NCBI RefSeq assembly: GCF_004297875.1
Contig: NZ_SCSK01000035.1
Span: 248,001 to 312,000 of the forward strand
Reading direction: 5' to 3'
Length of the DNA: 64,000 nucleotides
DNA from: Pandoraea sp.
GTDB lineage: Bacteria; Pseudomonadota; Gammaproteobacteria; Burkholderiales; Burkholderiaceae
Position numbers and translations under genes: made by a program
In this document: in pieces, positions 11,559 through 22,244 of the stretch
How the letters are laid out: the number at the start of each line of letters is the position of its first letter
How positions within the stretch are numbered: the first letter of the stretch is position 1
Notes under the pieces: generated by a model
The model's input: only the letters and a program-made list of their open reading frames with translations
Databases searched by the model: none
Told to the model about the DNA's origin: nothing

Positions 11559-11696
11559 GCCATCCTCCTTGCCAAGGCGCCATCGAGGTGCGTCATCCCT
11601 AGCATAGGTCGGGAGCGGCGATTCATCCACTCGACGCTTGCCGCAGCGCATCATGGCGGCCATGCCGGGCGTGTTGGCCCGGCATGGCCGCCCGGT

Positions 11697-14288
11697 TCAG
11701 CGCCGTGCGCGCGGCTTGCCCATCAGCACGGGCTGGAAAAACACCGCACCGATCAGCGTGCAGGCCAGCGACAGCGCCAGCAGCTTGCCCATGCTGGAAG
11801 TCCCCGGGTGATGGGACAGCCACAGGCTGCCGAAGGCAATGGCGGTGGTCGCCGCCGACAGGATGACCGCCTGCGTCAGGCTCGATTGCAACAAGCCCGT
11901 GCCACCCGCGCGCCAGGCGATCACGTAATAGATTTTGAATGCCACGCCTACGCCAAGCAGCAATGGCAGCGCGATGATGTTGGCGAAATTCAGTGGCAGG
12001 CCGGCCAGCACCGAGATTTCCAGCGTGACGGCGGCTGACACGAGCAAAGGTACGAGCGTGCGCAACACGTCGCCAAAATTGCGCAGTGCCAGCCACAGCA
12101 GGAGCGTGATGGTAACCAGGGCCAGGATGCCCGCTTCGATGAAAGCGCGAATGATGGTGTTGGCCGAGTAAAGAATCGAGATCGGGCCGCCGATCGCGTC
12201 GGGCATCGCCCGCAATACCGCCTGGCTGAACGCGCGCAGCATTGCATCATTGTTCGGATCGGCACCGGGCGCTACCTTCGGCGAGACATTGACCAAGGCG
12301 CGCCCGTCGGCCGCGAGCCACTGCCTGGCAAGCGCTGGCGGAACGCCGCCCAGCGTCACCGGCTGCGGCTCGAGGGCCAGGCGCAAGTCGGCCAAGGCCA
12401 GGCGCAACGAGCCGGCAATCGCATGGTCGGCCCGATCACGTGCCGCAGCGTCGGCGCCCGCCAGCTTGCGTAACCCGGCAGCCAACCGCTCGGCCTGCGC
12501 GGCGCCCGGCCCCGGATGGTCGAGCGCGGCGTTTTCCAGCTGGCTGGCGGCCACGCGCAGCGCCGCCACGCGTGCCTCGTCCGGCGCGGGCGATGCGGGC
12601 GGCTGATCGAGCACGGGTATGAGCTGCGCGGCAACCGACTGAATCTCCGCCAGTTTTTCCGGCTGGTCAGGCGGCACGAAGCTGCTTAGCGTCACGACCC
12701 GCCCCACTTGCGGCAACCCGCGCAACTTGGCTGCGTCTGCGTCGGCGGCGGCCAGCGACGGCGCCAGGATTTGCACGTCGTTGACGCCGGTTTGCGGCGA
12801 ATTGGCCAGCTTGAGCAACGTCGCCATCGATTCGGTATGCGGATCTTTCAGATGCAACGGATTGAAATCGAAGCGCAGATGCAACAGCAGAGGCAAGCCC
12901 GCCAACACCAGCGCCAGCGTGCCAAACAGCAACGGGCGGCGGTAGCGCTGTGTGAAATCGTCGACCGGCGCAAGCCAGCGAAACCCAGGCGCGGCCCGTT
13001 CGCCGGCAGGCCCCAGCACGCGAATGAGGGCCGGCAGCAGCGTGATGCTCGACGGGAAGGCGACGCACAGGATGCCGACGCCCGCGATCTGCCCCAGTTC
13101 GGCGACCCCCCGGTAGTGAGTCGGCAGAAACGAAAAGAAACTCGCGGCGGTGGCCGCTGCGGCCAGCGACAGCGGCATCGCCAGCGATCGTCCGGCGTGT
13201 GCCAGCGCCAGGTCGAGATCCTGGTGCAGATGCCGCTCCTCGCGGTAGCGCACGCCGAACTGAATGCCGAAATCGACGCCGATGCCGACGAAAAGGACGG
13301 CGAATGCCACCGAAATCATGTTCAGGGCGCCCACCATCCACAGGCCGAGCGCGGCCGTCACCGCCAGGCCAGCCAATAGCGTGATGAATACCGCGATAAC
13401 CATCTTGCCCGAGCGCACCGCCAGCCACAGCACCGCCAGCACCGCCAGCAAGGTGGCGATGGCGTTGGGCACCGCACCTTGTGCTACCGAGCCGAATTCT
13501 TCATCGGCCAGCGGCTGGGAGCCGGTCAGGCGGACCGTCGCGCCGTATCGTTGCCGCAGTTGCAACGCCTCGGCAGTAGCGCGAATCCGCTCGGATGCGG
13601 CGGCGCCGGCCTCGAGCGCGGTATAGTCCAGCACCGGTTGCACCTCGACGAAACTGAGCGGCACCGCGTCGGGCTCGACCAGCGTGCGCCATGACAGGCC
13701 CGCCGGGCGCCCGGCCAGCACGGCGTCGACCGTATCCGCGCTGTGCGAGAGCAGCCCGGCCATATCGGCCAGGTGCACCTGGCCGGTCAGCAAGGGCGTT
13801 TGCAGCGTGACCGACAGCAAATTGGCCAGGCCGGTCAGGGTCGGGTCGCCGGCCAGCCGGTTCAGCAAGGGTTTGGCATCGAGCAGCTTTTTGCTCAGGC
13901 TCGCCAAATCGTCGCGCGAGGCGAACAGCAGCGCGTTGCGCGCGAAAAACTCGCCCGCGCCCGGCCGGCTGACGGACCGGAAGAACCGCGGCTCGCCGGC
14001 TAGCCTGGCGGCCAATTCGGCCGCCGCGCGGTCGGCAAATTCTGCGGATGGTGATTCGATCACCGCGAGCGTGGTATCGGAGCGTTGTGGAAAAGCCCTA
14101 TCGATGGCCTTGTCGCGCTGGGCCCACGGCGTGCGACTGTCGATCAGGCCGGATACGTCGGTATTGATGGCAAAGTGCGAGGCCACATAAAAGCAGCTCG
14201 CTGCCGCCAGCAACAATGAGGCGGCGATGACCAGATACGCGTGCCGTGTCGAGAACCGAACCACGCGCACGATGATCGAAGTCAGCAT
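11697..14288 (-). CDS. hpnN: Hopanoid-associated RND transporter HpnN
   Basis: HpnN is an MMPL/RND-type inner-membrane transporter needed to move hopanoids to the outer membrane. The 863-residue protein shows the RND pattern: an N-terminal membrane helix ([15 protein letters not shown]), a large periplasmic loop, a five-helix block with [19 protein letters not shown], a second periplasmic loop, and a second block with [31 protein letters not shown] at 14288 is the natural start; the longer frame to 14414 overlaps hpnM. It is divergent from hpnM, with about 100 bases between, so both are probably controlled from one short promoter region. Confidence 0.92.
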   Translation of the reverse strand: MLTSIIVRVVRFSTRHAYLVIAASLLLAAASCFYVASHFAINTDVSGLIDSRTPWAQRDKAIDRAFPQRSDTTLAVIESPSAEFADRAAAELAARLAGEPRFFRSVSRPGAGEFFARNALLFASRDDLASLSKKLLDAKPLLNRLAGDPTLTGLANLLSVTLQTPLLTGQVHLADMAGLLSHSADTVDAVLAGRPAGLSWRTLVEPDAVPLSFVEVQPVLDYTALEAGAAASERIRATAEALQLRQRYGATVRLTGSQPLADEEFGSVAQGAVPNAIATLLAVLAVLWLAVRSGKMVIAVFITLLAGLAVTAALGLWMVGALNMISVAFAVLFVGIGVDFGIQFGVRYREERHLHQDLDLALAHAGRSLAMPLSLAAAATAASFFSFLPTHYRGVAELGQIAGVGILCVAFPSSITLLPALIRVLGPAGERAAPGFRWLAPVDDFTQRYRRPLLFGTLALVLAGLPLLLHLRFDFNPLHLKDPHTESMATLLKLANSPQTGVNDVQILAPSLAAADADAAKLRGLPQVGRVVTLSSFVPPDQPEKLAEIQSVAAQLIPVLDQPPASPAPDEARVAALRVAASQLENAALDHPGPGAAQAERLAAGLRKLAGADAAARDRADHAIAGSLRLALADLRLALEPQPVTLGGVPPALARQWLAADGRALVNVSPKVAPGADPNNDAMLRAFSQAVLRAMPDAIGGPISILYSANTIIRAFIEAGILALVTITLLLWLALRNFGDVLRTLVPLLVSAAVTLEISVLAGLPLNFANIIALPLLLGVGVAFKIYYVIAWRAGGTGLLQSSLTQAVILSAATTAIAFGSLWLSHHPGTSSMGKLLALSLACTLIGAVFFQPVLMGKPRARR

Positions 14289-14392
14289 GCAGAATCCTGA
14301 TGAGATAGGGAATCGCCGGTAGTATACCGGGCGGGCACTGCCGCGCGGCGGCTGAGGCGCCCAACACAACAACGATGGTACAAGGCAAGCGG

Positions 14393-15004
14393 ATGAAGAA
14401 ATTTCTAATGGCATTGATGACGGCGTTGACCATGACCGGCGCGCTGGCGCAACCCGGCGCCGCCAGTCCGGACACGGCAGTCAAGCAAGCGGTCGAGACC
14501 GTCGTCAAGGCCGCCAAGGCCGACCCGGCCTCACGTGCGGGGGACGTTCTCGCCACGGTCAAGGTCGTGGAGCGCGATTTCCTCCCTTACACCGATTTTC
14601 GTCGCACCACCCGACTGGCGGTCGGCGCGGCCTGGAACAAAGCGACGCCAGCCCAGCAGCAGCAGTTGTTCGAGCAGTTCCAGACAGTGCTGGTGCATAC
14701 CTACGCGTTGCAATTGACCCAGTTGCGCGGCCAGACGCTGACATTTCACTTCTCGCCGGCCACCCTCAGCGCCAACGGAACCGACGCGGTCGTCAATACC
14801 CGCGTCAGCGGCTCGGGCGATGATCTCGAGGTCGGCTACCGCCTGGGGCGCACCAGCGACGGCTGGAAGATTTACGATATCGATATGATGGGCGCCTGGC
14901 TGATTCAAATCTACCGCCAGCAATTCGCCGACCAGATCGCGCGCAACGGCATCGACGGGCTGATCAAGTACCTGGCGGCGCACAATGCGCGCTTCGGTAA
15001 ATAA
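14393..15004 (+). CDS. hpnM: Hopanoid-associated MlaC-like periplasmic protein HpnM
   Basis: A 203-residue protein of the MlaC/Ttg2D lipid-carrier family, with a signal peptide ([19 protein letters not shown], cleavage likely after ALA). The MlaC features are [38 protein letters not shown] and, near the end, [23 protein letters not shown]. MlaC proteins shuttle lipids across the periplasm, so with HpnN next door it is the likely carrier partner of hopanoid export. An ATG six codons upstream at 14375 is possible. Confidence 0.88.
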   Translation: MKKFLMALMTALTMTGALAQPGAASPDTAVKQAVETVVKAAKADPASRAGDVLATVKVVERDFLPYTDFRRTTRLAVGAAWNKATPAQQQQLFEQFQTVLVHTYALQLTQLRGQTLTFHFSPATLSANGTDAVVNTRVSGSGDDLEVGYRLGRTSDGWKIYDIDMMGAWLIQIYRQQFADQIARNGIDGLIKYLAAHNARFGK

Positions 15005-15156
15005 GTGCCAGATCGACGGCGCCGGACCGCCCCGGATCGAGCAATAATCCCCGGCGGAGGTTACAATCGCTGCTGCCCTTAATCCAGCGGGCATGGTCGC
15101 GAGCGCCCGACGCTCCAGCAGACTACCCAACGGGTCGCCCCAAGTCGGAGAGCTAC

Positions 15157-16116
15157 ATGCAAGTCATTCTTGCTCAACCTCGCGGTTTTTGCGCAGGCGT
15201 CATTCGCGCAATCGAGATTGTCGAGCGTGCATTACAGAAATACGGCGCACCAGTCTATGTGCGTCATGAGATCGTCCATAACCGGCACGTCGTCGAATCG
15301 CTGAAGGCCAAAGGCGCACGTTTCATCGACGAACTGTCCGAAGCGCCGGCTGGCGCGGTCACGATTTTCAGCGCGCACGGCGTGGCCAAGGCGGTCGAGG
15401 TCGAAGCGCAGGAGCGCGGCCTGAAAGTGCTCAACGCGACCTGCCCGCTGGTCACCAAAGTGCATATCCAGGGCAAGAATTATGTTGCCAGCGGACGCGA
15501 TGTGATTCTGATCGGACATGCCGGCCACCCCGAAATTCTCGGCACCATGGGACAGATCGACGGACCGGTCCACCTGGTGCAGACCGAGGCCGACGTCGAC
15601 GCGCTGGATCTCGCGGCCGACACCCCCGTGTCGTACGTGACGCAGACCACGCTCTCGGTCGACGAAACGCGGGGCATCATCGCCGCGCTCAAGCGCCGCT
15701 TCACCAACATCGTCGGCCCCGACACCAAGGACATCTGCTACGCGACGCAAAACCGCCAGACGGCGGTGCGCGAGCTGTGCGCGCGCGCCGATGTGCTGCT
15801 CGTGGTCGGCGCGACCAATAGCTCGAACTCGAATCGACTGCGCGAAATCGGTGCCGAAGTCGGGGTGCCGAGCTATTTGCTGGCCGACGGCAGCGAGCTC
15901 GATCCCGACTGGGTGCGTGGCGCCCGCACGGTGGCCATCACCGCCGGCGCCTCGGCCCCGGAGCGCATGGTCGAAGACGTCATCGATGCTTTGCGCAAAA
16001 TCGAGCCGGTCGAAGTGACCACCATGGACGGCATCGAGGAAACCATTCAGTTTCGCCTGCCGACCGAACTCACCGAAGATACTCCCGCCAAGGCGCCGCG
16101 CGCGGCGGCGGGTTAA
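15157..16116 (+). CDS. ispH: 4-hydroxy-3-methylbut-2-enyl diphosphate reductase (IspH/LytB), hopanoid-cluster copy
   Basis: The iron-sulfur enzyme that makes IPP and DMAPP in the last MEP-pathway step. The 319-residue protein carries the three cluster-ligand cysteines: Cys12 (PRGFCAGV), Cys96 ([11 protein letters not shown]) and Cys194 ([10 protein letters not shown]). It also has the substrate-contacting TNSSNSNRL and GASAPE motifs. It lies directly upstream of hpnH in the same direction and so feeds precursors to hopanoid synthesis. Burkholderiaceae usually carry a second ispH elsewhere; whether this genome does cannot be seen here. Confidence 0.95.
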   Translation: MQVILAQPRGFCAGVIRAIEIVERALQKYGAPVYVRHEIVHNRHVVESLKAKGARFIDELSEAPAGAVTIFSAHGVAKAVEVEAQERGLKVLNATCPLVTKVHIQGKNYVASGRDVILIGHAGHPEILGTMGQIDGPVHLVQTEADVDALDLAADTPVSYVTQTTLSVDETRGIIAALKRRFTNIVGPDTKDICYATQNRQTAVRELCARADVLLVVGATNSSNSNRLREIGAEVGVPSYLLADGSELDPDWVRGARTVAITAGASAPERMVEDVIDALRKIEPVEVTTMDGIEETIQFRLPTELTEDTPAKAPRAAAG

Positions 16117-16133
16117 GGCAATAGGAGCCGAAC

Positions 16134-17255
16134 TTGGCAATTCCATTTCTGCAACAGGCGTATGTCGGCGCCTACCTGATGAAGCAGCGCATCAAGCGCA
16201 CCAAGCGTTACCCGCTGGTCTTGATGCTCGAACCGCTGTTCCGCTGCAACCTGGCCTGCGCCGGCTGCGGCAAGATCGACTATCCGGACCCGATTCTCAA
16301 TCAGCGCCTTTCGGTAGCCGAGGCGCTGGAAGCGGTCGACGAATGCGGCGCGCCGGTGGTCTCGATCGCCGGCGGCGAGCCGCTGCTGCACAAGGAAATG
16401 CCCGAGATCGTCAAGGGCATCATCGCGCGACGTAAATTCGTCTACCTGTGCACCAACGCGCTGCTGCTGGAGAAGAAGATCGACGACTACGAGCCGAGCC
16501 CGTTCTTCGTCTGGTCGATTCACCTCGACGGCGACCGCGAAATGCACGACAAATCGGTCTGCCAGGATGGCGTCTATGACCGCGCCGTCGCCGCGATCAA
16601 GCTCGCCAAGGAGCGCGGCTTTCGCGTCAATATCAACTGCACGCTGTTCAATGACGCCCAACCGGCACAGGTTGCCGCATTCTTCGATCAGACCAAGACG
16701 CTGGGCATCGACGGCATCACGGTCTCGCCCGGCTACGCCTACGAGCGTGCGCCGGACCAGCAGCACTTCCTGAATCGCGAAAAAACCAAGCAACTGTTCC
16801 GCGACATTCTCAAGCGCGGCCGCGGCGGGCGCGAGTGGTCGTTCAGTCAGTCCAGCCTGTTTCTCGATTTCCTGGCCGGCAACCGCACCTATCACTGCAC
16901 GCCGTGGGGCAACCCGACGCGCACCGTGTTCGGCTGGCAACGCCCGTGCTACCTGCTCGGCGAGGGCTACACCAAGACCTACCGCGAGCTGATGGAGTCG
17001 ACCGACTGGGACAAATACGGTACCGGCAACTACGAGAAGTGCGCCGACTGCATGGTGCACAGCGGCTACGAAGCCACCGCGGTGAACGACACCATGGCGC
17101 ATCCACTGCGCGCGCTGGGCGTGGCGATGCACGGCGTACGCACCGAGGGGCCGATGGCGCCCGACGTGTCCTTCGACCAGCAGCGGCCGGCCGAATATGT
17201 CTTTTCCCGCCACGTCGAGATCAAGCTCGCCGAACTGGGTCATCACAAAGCGTAA
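16134..17255 (+). CDS. hpnH: Adenosylhopane-forming radical SAM enzyme HpnH
   Basis: HpnH attaches the 5'-deoxyadenosyl group to diploptene, the first step of extended (C35) hopanoid synthesis. The 373-residue protein has the radical-SAM cluster motif CX3CX2C at Cys38, Cys42 and Cys45 (RCNLACAGCGK), the SAM-binding SIAGGEPLLHKE, and a C-terminal SPASM-like cysteine pair (EKCADCMVHSGYE). It begins with TTG at 16134, supported by AGGAG eight bases upstream. The hpnA start follows immediately after its stop, indicating an operon. Confidence 0.95.
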   Translation: MAIPFLQQAYVGAYLMKQRIKRTKRYPLVLMLEPLFRCNLACAGCGKIDYPDPILNQRLSVAEALEAVDECGAPVVSIAGGEPLLHKEMPEIVKGIIARRKFVYLCTNALLLEKKIDDYEPSPFFVWSIHLDGDREMHDKSVCQDGVYDRAVAAIKLAKERGFRVNINCTLFNDAQPAQVAAFFDQTKTLGIDGITVSPGYAYERAPDQQHFLNREKTKQLFRDILKRGRGGREWSFSQSSLFLDFLAGNRTYHCTPWGNPTRTVFGWQRPCYLLGEGYTKTYRELMESTDWDKYGTGNYEKCADCMVHSGYEATAVNDTMAHPLRALGVAMHGVRTEGPMAPDVSFDQQRPAEYVFSRHVEIKLAELGHHKA

Positions 17256-18257
17256 ATGCCCGATTCCGCCCGTGTGCTGATCACCGGCGCATCCGGTTTC
17301 GTGGGTTCGGCGGTGCTCCGCGCAGCGCTCGCGCGCGGTCATCGCGTGCGGGCGCTGGTGCGCGCCGCCAGCCCGCGCGATAACCTGCAAGGCCTCGACG
17401 TCGAACTTGTCGAAGGCGACATGCGCGACGCCACTTCGATGACCAAGGCGCTGTCAGGCGTGGGCGTTCTGCTGCACGTCGCCGCCGACTACCGCCTGTG
17501 GGCGCCAGATCCGGCCGACATCATGCGGGCCAATCTGGAAGGCACTCGCACCGTCATGCACGCTGCGCTGCGACAGGGCGTCGAGCGCATCGTCTACACC
17601 AGCAGCGTCGCCACGCTGCGCGTGCAGGGCGCAAGCGCCCCGGTGACCGAAGCGGCGCCGGCCGACGAACAGCAGACCATCGGCATCTACAAGCGCAGCA
17701 AGGTCGCGGCCGAGCGTCTGGTCGAGCAGATGATTGCCCGCCAAGGGCTGCCGGCGGTGATCGTCAATCCGTCGACCCCGATCGGCCCGCGCGACATCAA
17801 GCCGACGCCAACCGGGCGAATCATCGTCGAGGCCGCGCTCGGCAAGATTCCCGCTTTCGTCGACACCGGCCTGAACCTGGCGCACGTGGACGACGTCGCC
17901 GAAGGACATCTACTGGCGCTCGAGCGGGGCCGCATCGGCGAGCGCTATATTTTGGGCGGCGACGATGTGCTATTGCGCGACATGCTCGGCGAAATCGCCC
18001 GCATGACCGGCCGCAAAGCCCCGACGCTGACGCTGCCGCGTTGGCCGCTGTACCCGCTGGCGCACATAGCGCAAGGCGTCGCGCGCCTGAGCGGCAAAGA
18101 GCCCTTCCTCACAGTCGACGGGCTGAAAATGTCGCGCTATCACATGTTTTTCAGCTCGGCCAAGGCTCAGGCCGAACTGGGCTATCGCGCGCGCCCCTAC
18201 GCCGAAGGCTTGCGCGACGCTCTCGACTGGTTTCGCGGCACCGGTTATCTGACATGA
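17256..18257 (+). CDS. hpnA: Hopanoid-associated sugar epimerase HpnA
   Basis: An extended short-chain dehydrogenase/reductase with the Rossmann motif GASGFVGSAV at residues 10-19, the YTSSVATLR segment and the catalytic YKRSK (YxxxK). HpnA is the NAD-dependent epimerase/dehydratase of hopanoid loci, thought to process sugar head groups. 333 residues, normal for the family. It starts the base after hpnH stops and its TGA overlaps the hpnB ATG (ATGA). Confidence 0.93.
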   Translation: MPDSARVLITGASGFVGSAVLRAALARGHRVRALVRAASPRDNLQGLDVELVEGDMRDATSMTKALSGVGVLLHVAADYRLWAPDPADIMRANLEGTRTVMHAALRQGVERIVYTSSVATLRVQGASAPVTEAAPADEQQTIGIYKRSKVAAERLVEQMIARQGLPAVIVNPSTPIGPRDIKPTPTGRIIVEAALGKIPAFVDTGLNLAHVDDVAEGHLLALERGRIGERYILGGDDVLLRDMLGEIARMTGRKAPTLTLPRWPLYPLAHIAQGVARLSGKEPFLTVDGLKMSRYHMFFSSAKAQAELGYRARPYAEGLRDALDWFRGTGYLT

Positions 18258-19417
18258 ATGTACTCACCCTGCTCGGCGCCCTGGCGCTGGCCATCTGGAT
18301 CTATCTGCTCAGCGCGCGCGGCGGCTTCTGGCTCACCCGGGAACGCGATACCCAGCCCGGCGACAGCCCGCTGATCGAGCCCGACGCCTGGCCGGCCGTC
18401 GCGGTAGTCATTCCGGCCCGCAACGAAGCCGAGTCGATTGCGCAGACCGTCGAGAGCCTTTGCCGGCAGGATTACCCGGGCGCTTTCCGGATCGTCGTGG
18501 TCGACGACCAGAGCGACGACGGCACCGCCGAGCTCGCCCGCGCCGCCGCCGCGGCCGCTGGCGCCGCGGCGCGTCTGGACGTGCTGCCCGGCGCCCCCCT
18601 GCCGGACGGTTGGACCGGCAAATTGTGGGCCGTGCATCAGGGCATCGCGCACGCCTGCGCCGGCGAGGAGCCACCTGCCTGGCTGCTGCTGACCGATGCC
18701 GACATCGCTCATACGCCCGACAACCTGCGCCGCCTCGTCACGCGGGCCGTGTCGGATAAGCGCGTGCTGGTCTCGCTGATGGCCAGGCTGCGCTGCGAGG
18801 CGTGGTTCGAGCGCACACTGATTCCCGCCTTCGTGCTGTTCTTCCAGATGCTGTATCCGTTCGCCTGGGTCAACCGGCGTCGGCATCCGATGGCGGCCGC
18901 CGCTGGCGGCTGCATGCTGGTGCGGCGCGACGCCCTCCAGACCGCGGGCGGCATTCAGATGATTCGTGACGAAATCATCGACGACTGTTCACTCGGCGCG
19001 CTGATGAAAAAGCAAGGCGCGATCTGGCTCGGACTGACCGAGCGCGCCGTGAGTCTGCGGCCCTACGATAATCTGGGCGAAATTCGCCGGATGGTCTCGC
19101 GCACGGCCTATGCGCAGCTGAAATATTCGCCATGGCTGCTGGCCGGCACGATCGCCTCGCTGCTGCTGACCTTCATCGTGCCCCCCGCACTCGCGCTGTT
19201 CGGCAGCGGCGCGGCGCAATTGATGGGTTCCCTGGCCTGGCTGGCCATGATGGTGGCCTATTTGCCAATGCTGCATTTCTATCGCTGCGCCCCCGGATAT
19301 GCGCCGCTATTGCCAGGCATTGCGGCACTTTATACGCTATTCACTTTCGATTCCGCGTTTCAGCACTGGCGCGGGCGCGGCGGCATGTGGAAGGGCCGCG
19401 CTCAGGCGCGGCAATAA
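18254..19417 (+). CDS. hpnB: Hopanoid-associated glycosyltransferase HpnB
   Basis: A membrane-anchored family-2 glycosyltransferase of 387 residues. It has an N-terminal helix (LTLLGALALAIWIYLLSARG), VAVVIPARNEAESIAQTVESL and VVVDDQSDDGT for nucleotide-sugar binding, a TDADIAH divalent-metal motif, and two or three C-terminal helices. Family members are placed in hopanoid head-group glycosylation. The start overlaps the hpnA stop by four bases. Its 3' end overlaps the 3' end of hpnG, on the opposite strand, by 16 bases. Confidence 0.92.
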   Translation: MNVLTLLGALALAIWIYLLSARGGFWLTRERDTQPGDSPLIEPDAWPAVAVVIPARNEAESIAQTVESLCRQDYPGAFRIVVVDDQSDDGTAELARAAAAAAGAAARLDVLPGAPLPDGWTGKLWAVHQGIAHACAGEEPPAWLLLTDADIAHTPDNLRRLVTRAVSDKRVLVSLMARLRCEAWFERTLIPAFVLFFQMLYPFAWVNRRRHPMAAAAGGCMLVRRDALQTAGGIQMIRDEIIDDCSLGALMKKQGAIWLGLTERAVSLRPYDNLGEIRRMVSRTAYAQLKYSPWLLAGTIASLLLTFIVPPALALFGSGAAQLMGSLAWLAMMVAYLPMLHFYRCAPGYAPLLPGIAALYTLFTFDSAFQHWRGRGGMWKGRAQARQ

Positions 19418-20115
19418 GCGAACTCGCGACCAAGCAACCGGCGCCCGGCCGCCATGGCCCGCCTGGCGCGCCGCGCATCACCGGCCAGGCGCAGCAAGTC
19501 GGGCAATTGCCCCGGATCCCGCGCCAGCGAGCACAACACGGCCCACACATCCGTCGAGCCGTCGGTGCGCAAGCCCGCCAGCGCGGCCTCCGGCAGCGAG
19601 CGCTCGGCCGGATCGATCACTACCCGGCAAACGACGAATGGCAATGCGCGTTGGGCGGCCAGACGGGCGACGATATGCGACTCCATGTCCGCCACGAGCG
19701 CTCCGCTCGCGTCATGCAACGCGCGCTTGGCCGCCACCTGCGTCACCGGCTCGGGAACACCGGCGAAATCGCCGTATGACGCACCCGGCAGCGCACGGCA
19801 CAAGGCTTTCGACCAGCCCGGATGGGTCTCGAAATATTCCGTGTCGGTCAGCACTCGGCGCGCGACCACCCAGGTTCCGGGGCGCAGCGCATCGACCAGG
19901 CCGCCCGCCGTACCGAAACTGACCACGCCTCGGCAGCCCTGCGCCAGCACCGCGTCGAGCGTTTCGGCCAGCCCGGCATTCTGCTGGCAGACTACCCGCA
20001 CGTCCGGCCCGGCGGCAATGCGTGCCTCGAACGGCATGCCGGTCACCACGACCACCGGCCGGTCGTCCTCCATGTGCTGCTCGCTGCCGCCCAATGCCGG
20101 CGCGGCCGGGCTCAC
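19402..20115 (-). CDS. hpnG: Hopanoid-associated phosphorylase HpnG
   Basis: A nucleoside-phosphorylase-like enzyme that removes adenine from adenosylhopane to give phosphoribosylhopane. It shows VVVVTGMPFEARIAAG at the start, GVVSFGTAGGLVDALRPG in the middle and ADMESHIVA for substrate binding. The frame opens with a GTG at 20115 that overlaps the shc stop (GTGA) after a G-rich ribosome site, giving 237 residues. MEDDRPVVVV at 20073 (223 residues) is the alternative. It is coupled to shc upstream and converges on hpnB. Confidence 0.88.
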   Translation of the reverse strand: MSPAAPALGGSEQHMEDDRPVVVVTGMPFEARIAAGPDVRVVCQQNAGLAETLDAVLAQGCRGVVSFGTAGGLVDALRPGTWVVARRVLTDTEYFETHPGWSKALCRALPGASYGDFAGVPEPVTQVAAKRALHDASGALVADMESHIVARLAAQRALPFVVCRVVIDPAERSLPEAALAGLRTDGSTDVWAVLCSLARDPGQLPDLLRLAGDARRARRAMAAGRRLLGREFAYCRA

Positions 20116-22103
20116 ATTCCCCCCGGCACCGGACACAGGTTGCGCACCGCCAGGTTGCGGTATCGCGCCAACGCCCACAGCGGAAAGAATTTGCGATACC
20201 CGTGATAGCGCAGGTAGAACACCCTCGGGAACCCCGTCGCCGTGAACAGCGCCTCTTCCCAGAGTCCGTCGCCCCCCTGGGTCTCCAGAAGGTAGGCGAT
20301 GCCGCTGGCTACCGCCGGATCGTCCACATAGCCGGCAGCCATCAAACCCAGCAGCGCCCACGCCGTTTGCGAGGCCGTGCTCGGCGCACGCTCATAGCCG
20401 TGGTAATCGAGCTTGTAGCTCTCGCCGTCCTCGCCCCAGCCGCCGTCGTCGTTCTGAATTGCCAGCAGCCACTGCGCGCCGCGCTGCAGCGGCGCGCTGC
20501 CAGGCGCGAGGCCGGCCGCGCGCAGTCCGCACAGCGCCGACCAGGTGCCGTAGATATAATTCATGCCCCAGCGGCCATACCAGCTGCCGTCGGCCTCCTG
20601 TTCATCGAGCAGGTACTGGCGAGCCCGCGCGGCGGCGACCTCCCGCTCCGGCGAGAGCGGTAGCTGCGCCAGCATCGACAGGCAGCGGGCCGACACGTCG
20701 GCAGTCGGCGGGTCCAGCAGCGCGCCATGGTCGGAAAACGGGATGTTGTTCAAATACAGATGGGTGTTTTCCGGTTCGAACGCGCCCCAGCCGCCATTGC
20801 CGCTTTGCATGCCGATGACCCACTCGCAACCGCGGTCGATCGCTTCGCGAAACCGGTCATCGCCGCGCAGGCGCGCGACGCGATCCATTGCCATGGCCAC
20901 CACCGCAGTGTCGTCGACGTCCGGATAATGCGGATTGGCAAACTGGAACGCCCAGCCGCCCGGGCGCACGTGCGGCCGGCGCGAAATCCAGTCGCCGCGC
21001 GTCTCGAGAATCTGCAGCGGCGCGAGCCACGACAAGCCGCGCTCGGCCTGCTCGATGGCTCGCGCGTCGCCCGTCTCGAGCAGCGCCTGCGCGCTCAGTG
21101 CGGTATCCCAGATAGGCGACAGGCAAGGCTGGCAATAAGCCTCCTGCTCATGCACGACCAGCAGTTTGTCGAGCGAGCGGCGCGCAATCGCACGTCGCGG
21201 GTGATTTTCCGCATAGCCGAGCACGTCGTACATCATGACCGCGTTGGCCATTGCAGGGAAAATCGCCCCCAGGCCGTCCTCGCCATTGAGGCGCTCGTCG
21301 ACAAAACGCACTGCCGCATCGATGGCGCGCTGCCGCAGCCGCTTGGGAAACCACTTGTCGGTCGCACGCAGCAACGCGTCGACGCCGGCAAAGAACGTGA
21401 ACCACAGCCGGCTCTGATGTGCAGCCCGCGATGGCGGCCCCACCTCGCGCGGCGAGCCGATGAACAGTTCGTCGATCGTCACGCCCTTCGGGTTGCGCGC
21501 GCGGGGCCGCTTGGCCTGCAGCACCAGCAGCGGGACGATCACCGTGCGCGCCCAATAGGAAATCTTCGATAGATGGAACGGAAACCAGGTCGGCAACAGC
21601 ATGATTTCGACTGGCATCATCGGCACGGCCCGCCAGTCGACGACCCCGTAGAGCCCGAGCAGGATGCGGGTGAACACATTGCTGCCGGCGGCACCGCCGC
21701 GCGCCAGAATGGCCTCGCGGGCCCGAACCATGTGCGGCGCATCGACCGGATCACCGATCATTTTCAGCGCGAAATAGGCCTTGACGCTGGCGCTCATGTC
21801 GAACGCACCATCGTGAAACAGCGGCCAGCCGCCATGATTGCCCTGAATGCGTCGCAGATAGACGGCGATTTTCGCCTCCAGCGCGGCATCCGGCGCCTCG
21901 CCCAAATAATGGCGTAACAGCACGTATTCCGCCGGAATCGTGGCATCCGCCTCGAGTTCGAAAAGCCAATAACCGTCGGCATGCTGCAGCGCCAGCAGCG
22001 CGTCGCGCGCGCGCTCGACGCCGGTCTCGACCCGCTGCGCAAATTCGCCCGGCAGCGACTGCCGTGTCATGTCCGGCGCTGACTGATCGTGTGCCGTTTG
22101 CAT
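20112..22103 (-). CDS. shc: Squalene-hopene cyclase
   Basis: The enzyme cyclises squalene to hopene/hopanol at the inner membrane. The catalytic protonation motif is DVDD at residues 395-398. Several QW repeats are visible (for example QGNHGGWPLF, QSGNGGWGAFEPEN, QNDDGGWGED, QTAWALLGLMAAG). 663 residues from MQTAHDQSAPD at 22103, close to the usual 630-680; MTRQSLPGEF at 22070 is an alternative start. hpnG overlaps its 3' end, and hpnD lies 141 bases upstream on the same strand. Confidence 0.96.
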   Translation of the reverse strand: MQTAHDQSAPDMTRQSLPGEFAQRVETGVERARDALLALQHADGYWLFELEADATIPAEYVLLRHYLGEAPDAALEAKIAVYLRRIQGNHGGWPLFHDGAFDMSASVKAYFALKMIGDPVDAPHMVRAREAILARGGAAGSNVFTRILLGLYGVVDWRAVPMMPVEIMLLPTWFPFHLSKISYWARTVIVPLLVLQAKRPRARNPKGVTIDELFIGSPREVGPPSRAAHQSRLWFTFFAGVDALLRATDKWFPKRLRQRAIDAAVRFVDERLNGEDGLGAIFPAMANAVMMYDVLGYAENHPRRAIARRSLDKLLVVHEQEAYCQPCLSPIWDTALSAQALLETGDARAIEQAERGLSWLAPLQILETRGDWISRRPHVRPGGWAFQFANPHYPDVDDTAVVAMAMDRVARLRGDDRFREAIDRGCEWVIGMQSGNGGWGAFEPENTHLYLNNIPFSDHGALLDPPTADVSARCLSMLAQLPLSPEREVAAARARQYLLDEQEADGSWYGRWGMNYIYGTWSALCGLRAAGLAPGSAPLQRGAQWLLAIQNDDGGWGEDGESYKLDYHGYERAPSTASQTAWALLGLMAAGYVDDPAVASGIAYLLETQGGDGLWEEALFTATGFPRVFYLRYHGYRKFFPLWALARYRNLAVRNLCPVPGGM

Positions 22104-22244
22104 GATTGCTTGATCAGACAAGAGAACTCCCAACAAAATATCAAAGCCCGCCTGAATGGCGGCCACGCTGTGTCTGCGATCCGGTCAGTGCGCGCGTTCG
22201 CCTGCGGCCAGCCCCGCTACCGGGCCCATGAATCGTGCCGCCCA

